Shown in pieces: positions 56,646 through 64,000 of a stretch of DNA of 64,000 nt. The position numbers and the translations under genes are program-made. Location: assembly GCF_003611035.1 (NCBI RefSeq), contig NZ_CP030033.1:248001-312000 (forward strand), written 5' to 3'. Source of the stretch: Cryobacterium soli. Lineage in GTDB: Bacteria > Actinomycetota > Actinomycetes > Actinomycetales > Microbacteriaceae. Each line of letters starts with the position of its first letter. Position 1 is the stretch's first letter. The notes under the pieces were generated by a model that was not told the origin of the DNA, did not search any database, and worked only from the letters and a program-made list of their open reading frames with translations.

Positions 56646-57500
56646 GTGGACTTCATCAACGCTGTCATCCTCGGCTTGGTCCAGGGGCTGACCGAATTCC
56701 TGCCGGTCTCCTCCAGCGCCCACATCAGCATCGTGGGCCAGTTCCTCGGCACCGGTGAAGACCCCGGGGCACGCTTCACGGCCATCACCCAGATCGGCAC
56801 GGAAGCCGCCGTGGTGATCTTCTTCTGGCGCGACATCGTGCGCATCATCGGTCAGTGGGCCAAGTCGTTGGTCGGTAAAGTACCGCGCAGCGATGCGGAT
56901 GCCCGGATGGGCTGGCTGATCATCCTCGGCACCCTGCCCATCGTCGTGCTCGGGCTGCTCTTCCAGGACCAGATCGAGACGAGCCTGCGCAACCTCTGGG
57001 TCACCGCGATCATGCTGATCGCGTTCGGTGTGCTGCTCGGCGTCGCCGACTACGTCGGTGCCAAGCGCCGCAAGCTCGGCGACCTCACGGTGGGCCACGG
57101 CATCATCTTCGGCTTCGCGCAGGCGCTGGCTCTGATCCCGGGCGTCTCCCGCTCGGGTGGCACCATCACCGCCGGCCTGTTCCTCGGCTACGAGCGGGCC
57201 GCCGCCGCACGGTACGCGTTCCTGCTCGCGATCCCCGCCGTGCTCGGTAGCGGCTTCTACCAGGTGTACAAGTCGATCAAGGAGCCCTGCGTCGCCGCGG
57301 CGGCCACCTGCACGCCCGAGCTGTTCGGCCCGTGGGAAACCCTGGTCGCCACCGTCGTGGCCTTCGTGGTGGCGTTGTTCGTCATCGGCTTCTTCATGAA
57401 CTACATCTCCAAGCGCAGCTTCCTGCCGTTCGTGGTCTACCGCATCGCACTGGGCATCGTCGTGATGATCCTGCTCGGCACGAACACCATCACCGCCTAG
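56646..57500 (+). CDS. uppP: Undecaprenyl-diphosphatase
   Basis: Membrane enzyme that recycles the cell-wall lipid carrier by removing a phosphate from undecaprenyl diphosphate; often gives bacitracin tolerance. The 284-residue protein starts at GTG ([20 protein letters not shown]) and has the catalytic [14 protein letters not shown] (about 14-27) and the second motif [11 protein letters not shown] (about 168), with about eight membrane helices. It lies 14 bases before mshC, whose start is probably leaderless, and 49 bases after the peptidase. Confidence 0.95.
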   Translation: MDFINAVILGLVQGLTEFLPVSSSAHISIVGQFLGTGEDPGARFTAITQIGTEAAVVIFFWRDIVRIIGQWAKSLVGKVPRSDADARMGWLIILGTLPIVVLGLLFQDQIETSLRNLWVTAIMLIAFGVLLGVADYVGAKRRKLGDLTVGHGIIFGFAQALALIPGVSRSGGTITAGLFLGYERAAAARYAFLLAIPAVLGSGFYQVYKSIKEPCVAAAATCTPELFGPWETLVATVVAFVVALFVIGFFMNYISKRSFLPFVVYRIALGIVVMILLGTNTITA

Positions 57501-57513
57501 TTAGGCTGGTCAT

Positions 57514-58797
57514 ATGCGCGCTTGGTCACACCCCGTCGTCCCCACGATCCCGGGGCACTCTGACGCTCCACGTCTGCACGACACCGCATCGGACTCGATC
57601 GTGGAAGCCCGCCCGAGCGACGTGGCCCGGCTGTATGTCTGCGGCATCACGCCGTATGACGCCACCCACCTGGGCCACGCGGCCACCTATCTGGCCTTCG
57701 ACACCCTGCAGCGGGTCTGGCGCGACGGCGGGTACCGGGTGCACTACGCCCAGAACGTGACCGATGTGGACGACCCGCTGCTGGAACGTGCCACAGCGAC
57801 CGGCGTGGACTGGCGCGATCTCGCCGCGGAGCAGACCGACCTGTTCCGCGCCGACATGGAAGCCCTCGGCATCATTCCGCCCGACGACTTCGTGGCCGTC
57901 ACCGACGTCATCGACGACATCTCCGCCGCCGTCCTGTCGCTCCGCGAGTCCGCGCTGGCCTACCGCGTGCCGACGCCCGATGCGCTGCCCACGCCGGATG
58001 GCCCCGGCGCCGACCTGTACTTCGACATCCGTGCCGCCGAACGGCAGGCACCGTGGACGCTCGGCGACGAGAGCAACCTCGACCGCGAGAGCATGCTCGA
58101 CCTGTTCGCCCAGCGCGGGGGAGACCCCGACCGGGCCGGCAAGCGTGATCAGCTCGACCCCTTGCTCTGGCGTGCAGCACGTGCCGGCGAACCGGCCTGG
58201 GACTCACCCGTCGGCGCCGGGCGGCCGGGCTGGCACATCGAGTGTTCGGTCATCGCCCTCGCCGAGCTGGGAACCGACTTCACTGTGCAGGGCGGCGGCA
58301 GCGACCTGATCTTCCCGCACCACGACATGAGCGCCGGGCACGCCGCGGCGCTGAGCGGGCATCCGCTGGCCCAGGTCTACAGCCACACCGGCATGGTCGC
58401 CTACCAGGGCGAGAAGATGAGCAAGTCGCTGGGCAACCTCGTGCTGGTCTCCAAGCTCCGCGCGGGCGGAAGCGACCCGCGGGCTATCCGGCTCGCCCTG
58501 CTCGCCCAGCACTACCGCACCGACTGGGAGTGGACCGCCGACCAGCTCACCGCCGCTGAGGCTCGCCTGGCCGCCTGGACGCTCGCGTTCGGGCCGATCG
58601 CGGTGCCCGCAGCCGTGGCGTCCGAAACGGCGGCATTCAGCGCCGCAGCGGTCGTCGAGAGGATGCGCGCTGCACTGGTGAACGACCTCGACACGCGAGG
58701 CGCACTGGAGGCCGTCGACGCGGCCATCGAGGCCGGCGTCGACGACCCCGCCCTGGTGGGAAGCGCCATCGACGCGCTTCTCGGCGTGCGGCTCTGA
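57514..58797 (+). CDS. mshC: Mycothiol ligase MshC
   Basis: Cysteine:1-D-myo-inosityl-2-amino-2-deoxy-alpha-D-glucopyranoside ligase, an ATP-dependent step of mycothiol synthesis, the actinobacterial thiol. The 427-residue cysteinyl-tRNA-synthetase homologue has [20 protein letters not shown] (about 39-58) with the zinc-ligand Cys and HIGH-like motif, [19 protein letters not shown], and [13 protein letters not shown] (about 300). The phrase [11 protein letters not shown] and the length separate it from CysRS. TAGGCT ends six bases before the ATG. Confidence 0.95.
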   Translation: MRAWSHPVVPTIPGHSDAPRLHDTASDSIVEARPSDVARLYVCGITPYDATHLGHAATYLAFDTLQRVWRDGGYRVHYAQNVTDVDDPLLERATATGVDWRDLAAEQTDLFRADMEALGIIPPDDFVAVTDVIDDISAAVLSLRESALAYRVPTPDALPTPDGPGADLYFDIRAAERQAPWTLGDESNLDRESMLDLFAQRGGDPDRAGKRDQLDPLLWRAARAGEPAWDSPVGAGRPGWHIECSVIALAELGTDFTVQGGGSDLIFPHHDMSAGHAAALSGHPLAQVYSHTGMVAYQGEKMSKSLGNLVLVSKLRAGGSDPRAIRLALLAQHYRTDWEWTADQLTAAEARLAAWTLAFGPIAVPAAVASETAAFSAAAVVERMRAALVNDLDTRGALEAVDAAIEAGVDDPALVGSAIDALLGVRL

Positions 58798-58926
58798 CCC
58801 ACCCGATCCGCTAACCGGGCGTGTCGAGACCGTAACCCGACTGCCCGACGCAACCCACACGTTCGAACCTGCCGAGACCCCGCGGGACGGCACGTGCACG
58901 CCGGCCACGACCGCGAGCACGTCACC

Positions 58927-58946
58927 GGGTCTCGACAAGCTCGACC
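58927..58946. repeat. Dispersed intergenic repeat, copy 2
   Basis: GGGTCTCGACAAGCTCGACC differs from the copy at 43386-43406 at two positions in the shared part. It lies in the 192-bp gap between the convergent mshC and PAC2 genes, which otherwise shows no gene. Confidence 0.6.
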
Positions 58947-58989
58947 ACCGAGACGGGCACGACACACACGCGTCCCGTGGCGAGGCCGT

Positions 58990-59934
58990 CTAGGGCTGGC
59001 GGGGCTCCGGGCCGGGGCCCTGGCGCCCGTCGGCGCGGCCGTCCCTGCCGTCGCCGCGCTTGCGCAGGTACTTCTCGAACTCCTGGGCGATGGCCTCGCC
59101 GCTCGCCTCTGGCGAGTCGACGGTGTCCCTGGCCTGCTCGAGCTGGCCGATGTACGCGGCCATCTCCTCGTCCTCCGCGGCGAGGGCGTCGATGCCCGTC
59201 TCCCATTCGGAGGCGTCGGTGACCAAGTCACCGCGGGGGATCACCACATCGATGATCTCCTCGAGCTTGTCGATGAGCGCCAGCATGGCCTTGGGCGACG
59301 GGGCGTTGTGCACGTAGTGCGGCACGGACGCCCAGATCGACAGGCTCGGGATCCCGACCGTCTCGGCCGCGGCCGCGAGAACGCTGAGGATGCCCACCGG
59401 CCCCTCGTAGCTGCTGCGCTCCACCTGCAGTTCGGCGCGCACCTCGGGGCTGTCGCTGGACACGAAGATCGAGATCGGCCGGGTGTGCGGCACATCCGCC
59501 AGCATGGCGCCGAGGAACACAATGCCGCTCACATCGGCGGCGAGCACGGAATCCAGGATCTCGGCCGCGAAGCTCTTCCAACTGCGCGAGGGCTCGGTGC
59601 CGATCAACAGGTAGATGTTGCCCGCGTTGGTGCCGCTCACCCTCAGCTGCGCGTCTTCGGCCAGCGGAACGCCGCTGCTGCCCGGCACGACCGGACCGTA
59701 CATGACGGCGCTGGGCCATTCGATGACCCGGTGGCCGTCCTCGTCGGTCGAGATGGTGGGGCGGTTGAACTGGTAGTCGAAGTAGATCTCGGGGTCGATA
59801 CTCGTGACTTCTTCGACGTCGAGGAGGTCTTTCAGCGTGCGCACGGCGCCCGTTGCGGCTTCGCCCGCATCGTTCCAACCTTCGAAGGCGACTACCAGAA
59901 GTCGCCCGCTGAGGAACCCATTGCCGTCTGTCAC
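58990..59934 (-). CDS. PAC2 family protein
   Basis: A 314-residue protein of the PAC2 (proteasome assembly chaperone-like) family. It shows LLVVAFEGWNDAGEAATGAV (about 11-30), RPTISTDEDGHRVIEWPSA, SVPHYVHNAPSPKAMLALID (about 215) and a highly charged C-terminus with RKRGDGRDGRADGRQGPG. Members are common in actinobacteria; the biochemical function is unknown. The GTG start at 59934 is divergent from the HAD phosphatase gene, with 83 bp between. Confidence 0.88.
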   Translation of the reverse strand: MTDGNGFLSGRLLVVAFEGWNDAGEAATGAVRTLKDLLDVEEVTSIDPEIYFDYQFNRPTISTDEDGHRVIEWPSAVMYGPVVPGSSGVPLAEDAQLRVSGTNAGNIYLLIGTEPSRSWKSFAAEILDSVLAADVSGIVFLGAMLADVPHTRPISIFVSSDSPEVRAELQVERSSYEGPVGILSVLAAAAETVGIPSLSIWASVPHYVHNAPSPKAMLALIDKLEEIIDVVIPRGDLVTDASEWETGIDALAAEDEEMAAYIGQLEQARDTVDSPEASGEAIAQEFEKYLRKRGDGRDGRADGRQGPGPEPRQP

Positions 59935-60017
59935 TTGCGTAAAACCTCGTGTATTCCGGCCGCCGCCACCGGGCGACCTTCTTCAAGGATAGGCCGTGCC
60001 CCCTAAACTTGAACCCC

Positions 60018-60746
60018 GTGACATCGAACGCTACACACTCAGCCCCACCCGCAGCCGTGCTCTGGGATATGGACGGCACCCTAGTCGACACCGAACCGTA
60101 CTGGATGCGGGCCGAACACGAACTTGTGGAGTCGTTCGGCGGGGTCTGGACCCACAGTGACGCGATGCTGCTCGTCGGCTCCGGACTGCTCGGCTCGGCC
60201 GCGATCCTGCAGAACCGCGGCGTGAACCTGAGCGCCGGGGCCATCGTCGATGTGCTCACCACCCGGGTGCAGGAGCAGCTGGCCTCGGCCGGCATCCCGT
60301 GGCGCCCCGGCGCGCATGAGCTGCTTTCCGACCTCCACGGTGCGGGTGTGCCGATGGCCCTGGTGACGATGTCCGAACAGCGGATGGCGCGCCAGATCGC
60401 CGGGATCGTCGGCTTTGACGCGTTCACCACCATCGTGTCGGGCGACATGGTGCAGCAGAGCAAGCCGCACCCCGAGGCGTACCTCACCGCGGCGGCCGTC
60501 CTGGGCGTGGACGCGGCCCACTGCGTCGCCATCGAAGACTCGATTCCCGGCGTCGCCTCCGCCGTCGCCTCCGGCGCCGTCGTCATCGGCGTGCCCCACA
60601 TGGTCCCGCTCGAGCACAGCGAGCACTACACACTCTGGGAGACCCTGGCGGGAAGCTCCGTGACCTCGGTCACGGCTCTGTACCGGTCACGGCGCTCCAC
60701 ACTCCTTTCCGGCACCACCTACATCGAGGACGCGACACCCGCATGA
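60018..60746 (+). CDS. HAD-superfamily phosphatase
   Basis: A 242-residue HAD hydrolase with motif I LWDMDGTLVDTEP (Asp nucleophile about 17), motif II VTMSEQ, motif III Lys in QQSKPHPEAYLTA and motif IV IEDSIPGVASAVASGA. It has the small helical cap of beta-phosphoglucomutase or sugar-phosphatase types; the substrate is unknown. I choose GTG 60018 (MTSNATHSAPPAA), eight bases after TAAACT, over an upstream ATG at 59949 in the promoter. It overlaps the trmI start by four bases. Confidence 0.85.
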   Translation: MTSNATHSAPPAAVLWDMDGTLVDTEPYWMRAEHELVESFGGVWTHSDAMLLVGSGLLGSAAILQNRGVNLSAGAIVDVLTTRVQEQLASAGIPWRPGAHELLSDLHGAGVPMALVTMSEQRMARQIAGIVGFDAFTTIVSGDMVQQSKPHPEAYLTAAAVLGVDAAHCVAIEDSIPGVASAVASGAVVIGVPHMVPLEHSEHYTLWETLAGSSVTSVTALYRSRRSTLLSGTTYIEDATPA

Positions 60747-61744
60747 GCGACAACCAGGTCATCCAGAACAGCGGACCGTTCCGCGCCGGCGACAGAGTGC
60801 AGCTGACCGGTCCAAAGGGCAAGCTGAACACCATCACGCTCGAACCGGGCAAGACCTTCCACACCCACCGGGGCATCCTCGAGCACAACGACATCATCGG
60901 CCGACCCGACGCCTCCGTGGTGACCAACAACGTCGGCGTCGAACACCTGGCGCTGCGGCCGCTGCTGATCGACTTCGTGATGAGCATGCCGCGCGGCGCG
61001 GCCATCATCTACCCCAAGGACGCCGCGCAGATCCTGGCCCAGGCGGACATCTTCCCCGGGGCTACCGTGGTCGAAGCCGGAGTCGGCTCGGGCGCGCTGT
61101 CGCTGTGGCTGCTGCGGGCCATCGGCCCGGCCGGCACGCTGGCCTCCTTCGAACGTCGCGAGGAGTTCTCCGACGTGGCCCGCGCCAACGTAGCGACCTT
61201 CCTCGGCCACGACCCGCAGAACTGGTCCATCACCCTGGGCGACCTCAGCGACACCCTTCCGGAGACCATGCCGGCGCAGTCCGTCGACCGAGTGGTCCTG
61301 GACATGCTCGCGCCGTGGGAGTGCATCGACGTCGTCTCCGACGCCCTCAAGCCCGGGGGAGTGCTGCTCTGCTACGTCGCCACGGTGACCCAGCTGTCCC
61401 GCGTGGCCGAGGCCATCCGCGCCACCGGCAATTACACCAACCCGGACTCGCACGAGACCATGGTGCGCGGCTGGCACGTCGAGGGCCTGGCCGTGCGCCC
61501 GGACCACCGGATGATCGGACACACGGGCTTCCTCATCACCGCCCGCCGGCTCGCGCCCGACACGATCCTGCCCGAGCTCAAGCGCCGTCCGTCGAAGACC
61601 GACTTCAGCGACGCCGATGTGGAGCTGTGGACCCCCGGCGCCCTGGGCGAACGGTCCGTCAGCGCCAAGGTCATGCGCAAGCGCAACCGCACCGCCGAGA
61701 ACGGCGCAGCGCTCTCCAAGGCTCGGGACCTCGACGCCGGTTAG
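60743..61744 (+). CDS. trmI: tRNA (adenine-N1)-methyltransferase TrmI
   Basis: Homotetrameric methylase that makes m1A58 in the tRNA T-loop using S-adenosylmethionine. The 333-residue protein starts MSDNQVIQNSGPFRAGDRVQ, with a small N-terminal beta domain, then IIYPKDAAQILAQADIFPG and the SAM-binding VVEAGVGSGALSLWLL (about 110), with the active-site Asp in VVLDMLAPWE (about 187). The gene is joined to the HAD gene by an ATGA overlap. The genes that in mycobacteria follow toward the proteasome (ARC/Mpa, Dop, Pup) are missing here; an FKBP gene comes next. Confidence 0.94.
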   Translation: MSDNQVIQNSGPFRAGDRVQLTGPKGKLNTITLEPGKTFHTHRGILEHNDIIGRPDASVVTNNVGVEHLALRPLLIDFVMSMPRGAAIIYPKDAAQILAQADIFPGATVVEAGVGSGALSLWLLRAIGPAGTLASFERREEFSDVARANVATFLGHDPQNWSITLGDLSDTLPETMPAQSVDRVVLDMLAPWECIDVVSDALKPGGVLLCYVATVTQLSRVAEAIRATGNYTNPDSHETMVRGWHVEGLAVRPDHRMIGHTGFLITARRLAPDTILPELKRRPSKTDFSDADVELWTPGALGERSVSAKVMRKRNRTAENGAALSKARDLDAG

Positions 61745-61844
61745 GATAGGTTCGGCCCGCCGCCCGCACCAGCGGTTTCCGCCAGAACTTTCCCGCAAGT
61801 CATTCGTCAGCATCGCGCTGCCGCCTGTATCGAAATGAGGACCC

Positions 61845-62810
61845 GTGCGTAAAGTTCCCGCACTCATCGCAACCGCCGGCCTGGTGCTCGCGACCCTGAC
61901 CGCCTGCAGCCCCGGGTCCGCCTCGGCCGACTGCACGGCGCCGGTGTCGTCGGGTGACGCGTCGAAGCTGGTCTCGGTGACGGGCGACTTCGGCTCAGCG
62001 CCCACGGTCGACTTCCCCACCCCGCTCAAGACCGACACCACCCAGCGCAGCGAGATCATCGAGGGCGACGGCGCACCGCTGGTCAAGGGGCAGAAGGTGC
62101 AGGTGGACCTGAGCGTCTTCAATGCCACCACGGGCGAGGCCATCGAACAGAGCAGCTACGACGGCACCAGCATGGCCAGCTTCGTCCTCAATGACCAGAC
62201 CCTCCCGGGCCTCACGGACGGGCTGCTCTGCGCCGAGGTCGGCTCTCGCATCGCCGTGGTCGCGTCCGCGGCAGACACCTTCGGTCCCAACGGCGGTAAC
62301 GCCGACATCGGCGTCGGCCCCGACGACTCGCTCGTGTTCGTCCTCGACGTGGTCAAGGGCTACCTCACCCGCGCCGACGGCGCCGACCAGCTGCCGGTCG
62401 CCGGACTCCCCGCCGTGGTCCTGGCCGAGGACGGCACCCCCGGAATCACCATCCCGTCGGCCGAACCGCCCACCGACCTCAAGGTCGCCGTACTCAAGAA
62501 GGGCGACGGCGAAGAGGTCACCGACGGTTCCACCGTCACGGTCAACTACACCGGCGTGCTGTGGGACACCAAGGAGGTCTTCGACTCCAGCTGGGCGAAG
62601 GGTTCCCCGGCCGCGTTCGTCGCCGCAGACGGCTCCACCACCGAAGGCGGCGTGATCCCCGGATTCGCCAAGGCCCTCATCGGCCAGACCGTCGGGTCCC
62701 AGATCATCGCCGTGATCCCGCCCGACCAGGGCTACGGCGACCAGGCCTCCGGGTCCATCCCGGCCGGCTCCACGCTGGTTTTCGTCGTGGACATCCTCGG
62801 CGTCGACTGA
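61845..62810 (+). CDS. FKBP-type peptidyl-prolyl isomerase lipoprotein
   Basis: A 321-residue secreted lipoprotein. The signal is MRKVPALIATAGLVLATLTA with the lipobox LTAC and Cys21. Two FKBP-like domains follow. The first (about 75-170) is degenerate (KVQVDLSVFNATTGEAIEQS). The second (about 210-321) has the complete VTVNYTGVLWDTKEVFDSSW, VIPGFAKALIGQTVGSQIIA and GYGDQASGSIPAGSTLVFVV. It should catalyse proline isomerisation at the outer membrane face. The GTG start at 61845 follows GAGGA. It is followed by a strong terminator, so it is transcribed apart from pafB. Confidence 0.92.
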   Translation: MRKVPALIATAGLVLATLTACSPGSASADCTAPVSSGDASKLVSVTGDFGSAPTVDFPTPLKTDTTQRSEIIEGDGAPLVKGQKVQVDLSVFNATTGEAIEQSSYDGTSMASFVLNDQTLPGLTDGLLCAEVGSRIAVVASAADTFGPNGGNADIGVGPDDSLVFVLDVVKGYLTRADGADQLPVAGLPAVVLAEDGTPGITIPSAEPPTDLKVAVLKKGDGEEVTDGSTVTVNYTGVLWDTKEVFDSSWAKGSPAAFVAADGSTTEGGVIPGFAKALIGQTVGSQIIAVIPPDQGYGDQASGSIPAGSTLVFVVDILGVD

Positions 62811-62825
62811 TCTCGCTGTCCGGTG

Positions 62826-62865
62826 ACGGCCTGCCCCGCTCGACACGTCGAGCGGGGCAGGCCGT
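62826..62865 (+). terminator. 19-bp hairpin after the FKBP gene
   Basis: ACGGCCTGCCCCGCTCGAC (62826-62844) is followed after AC by its exact reverse complement (62847-62865). It lies 16 bases after the stop codon and ends 16 bases before the pafB -10 box. Confidence 0.88.
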
Positions 62866-62893
62866 TACGCGCACCACCGATAGAATCGCGTAC

Positions 62894-63928
62894 GTGTCGC
62901 CCACCCCAGAAAAGCAGCATCCCGTCACTGTCGAGGAACGCCTCTTCAGTCTGGTCCTTGCGCTCATCGCCACCCAGATCGGCCTGACCAAGGCCGAGAT
63001 CCTCTCGACCGTGCAGGGATACCGGCAACGGTTCCAGGTCGGCGGCGACAATGCGAGCCTGGAGCGCCAGTTCGAGCGCGACAAGGACGACATCCGCGAA
63101 CTGGGCATCCCGCTCGAGACCATCGAATCGCCGGACGACCCGGGCAGCAACCACCACCTGCGCTACCGCATCCCCAAGGGCCTCTACGACCTGCCCGCCG
63201 ACATCTCCTTCTCACCCGACGAGATCATGCTTCTCAAGCTCGCCGCCACGGTCTGGCGCGAAGGGTCGCTCTCGGCCGAATCCCGCCGCGCGCTGACCAA
63301 GCTCAACTCCCTGGGGATCGATTCCACCGACCCCGTCATCGGCTACGCCCCGTCCCTGCGCGCCAGGGAAGCGTCGTTCGAGCCGCTCAGCAAGGCCATG
63401 GACCGAGGTCAGGTCGTGGCCTTCCAGTACCTCAAACCCGGGGAGAGCGCCCCGCGCCGCCGGGTGATCGCCCCGCTGGCCGTGGTGCTGCACGAGGGCC
63501 GGTGGCACCTGTACGGCTCCGACCAGGACGCCGGAGCTACGCGCACCTTCCTGCTGTCCCGGATCGTGGGTCCCGTGGTCACGGTGTCCGGCACCATTGC
63601 TGCCGCGCCCCCGGCGGACGACCAGGGCCAGCGGGCCCTCACTGAGCTGGATGCCCTCTGGCGCGCCCAGATCGCCCTGATCACGGTCGAACCGGGATCG
63701 GATGCAGCCGTGCGACTGAGCAAGCGCGGCACCCCCGGGCCGGGCGAGGGCAGCGTCGAGCTGCACTACACCGACCTCAACATCCTGGCCGACGAGCTCG
63801 CCGGGTACGGCCCGGAGGTGCTCGTCCTCACGCCCTCATCCCTGCGCGACGCCGTTCTGTCGCGCCTGCGCCACGTGCGGGATGCCCACACGCCGGCCCC
63901 GCAGGCCGAAGAGGAAATGGACCGATGA
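62894..63928 (+). CDS. pafB: PafB, WYL-domain transcriptional activator
   Basis: Half of the PafBC complex that activates LexA-independent DNA-damage genes in mycobacteria. The 344-residue protein has an N-terminal winged helix-turn-helix (about 10-75; VEERLFSLVLALIATQIGLT and LERQFERDKDDIRELG), a WYL ligand domain (about 155-260; VVAFQYLKPGESAPRRRVIAP and GRWHLYGSDQDAGATR) and a C-terminal WCX region. GTG 62894 lies seven bases after TAGAAT. It overlaps pafC by four bases (ATGA). Confidence 0.93.
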   Translation: MSPTPEKQHPVTVEERLFSLVLALIATQIGLTKAEILSTVQGYRQRFQVGGDNASLERQFERDKDDIRELGIPLETIESPDDPGSNHHLRYRIPKGLYDLPADISFSPDEIMLLKLAATVWREGSLSAESRRALTKLNSLGIDSTDPVIGYAPSLRAREASFEPLSKAMDRGQVVAFQYLKPGESAPRRRVIAPLAVVLHEGRWHLYGSDQDAGATRTFLLSRIVGPVVTVSGTIAAAPPADDQGQRALTELDALWRAQIALITVEPGSDAAVRLSKRGTPGPGEGSVELHYTDLNILADELAGYGPEVLVLTPSSLRDAVLSRLRHVRDAHTPAPQAEEEMDR

Positions 63929-64000
63929 CAGTGAAGCCCGTCGCCTTCGGCGCCACCGACAAACTGACCTTCCTGCTCTCCCTTGTGCCGTTCCTGATGG
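63925..64000 (+). CDS. pafC: PafC, WYL-domain regulator, 3' end beyond window
   Basis: The first 25 residues, MTVKPVAFGATDKLTFLLSL and onward to VPFLM, match the start of PafC, the partner of PafB. The ATG overlaps the pafB stop codon. The rest lies past the window edge. Identification rests on this short segment and on position. Confidence 0.8.
   Translation, partial: MTVKPVAFGATDKLTFLLSLVPFLM

Overview
The window is high-GC chromosomal DNA from an actinobacterium, most likely a member of the Microbacteriaceae (a Cryobacterium-like genome is my best guess, by inference). The reasons are the gene families (mycothiol ligase MshC, PafB/PafC, the ImuA'/ImuB/DnaE2 mutasome, DUF3097, DUF3099, PAC2), a LexA box of the TCGAAC-N4-GTTCGA type, and many genes whose start codon lies 6-8 bases after a TANNNT -10 element, as in leaderless actinobacterial mRNAs. 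Nearly all genes are intact and look like core chromosome. I see no phage, transposase, CRISPR array or rRNA.

Layout. 1-4.5 kb: transketolase (cut by the window edge), heme O synthase ctaB and heme A synthase ctaA, with a structured 173-bp-period repeat array between ctaB and ctaA. 4.8-9.0 kb: SUF iron-sulfur operon sufB-sufD-Rieske ferredoxin-sufC-sufT-like. 9.1-13.8 kb: TetR regulator with a probable own operator, an ABC-F ATPase, a SURF1 operon with two small proteins, and fabG. 13.9-20.1 kb: serB-glgC opposite glgA, a lone ABC ATPase, the cysteine-free L31 paralogue and trehalose synthase, giving a glycogen/trehalose theme. 20.2-30 kb: hydrolase plus glycosyltransferase, phosphatase plus Sir2, an SpoU-type RNA methylase, a D,D-carboxypeptidase-like protein, an SGNH hydrolase, an SF2 helicase, an Lrp regulator and a cold-shock protein. 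30-37.5 kb: DUF3097, dnaE2, imuB and imuA' under a LexA box, with a divergent SRAP (abasic-site shield) gene. 37.6-43.4 kb: small membrane protein, SMP-30, DUF1345, J-domain/NERD-like fusion, HAD phosphatase, a small Cys protein and a second ABC-F ATPase.

43.4-54.9 kb is the main accessory region, a beta-glycoside island. It holds cellobiose phosphorylase (GH94) behind a CebR-type 14-bp palindrome, then a five-gene operon (GH42 enzyme, lipoprotein binding protein, two permeases, second GH42 enzyme) divergent from a LacI-family regulator, with two matching pseudo-palindromes in the divergent promoter. The import ATPase is not encoded here and is presumably a shared MsiK-type ATPase elsewhere. 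55-64 kb: tRNA-Leu(GAG), an M20 peptidase, uppP, mshC, a PAC2 protein, a HAD phosphatase, trmI, an FKBP lipoprotein, pafB and the start of pafC.

Two DNA-damage circuits are present: the LexA-controlled mutasome and pafBC. The genes that in mycobacteria separate trmI from pafBC (Mpa, Dop, Pup, proteasome, PafA) are absent from this interval.
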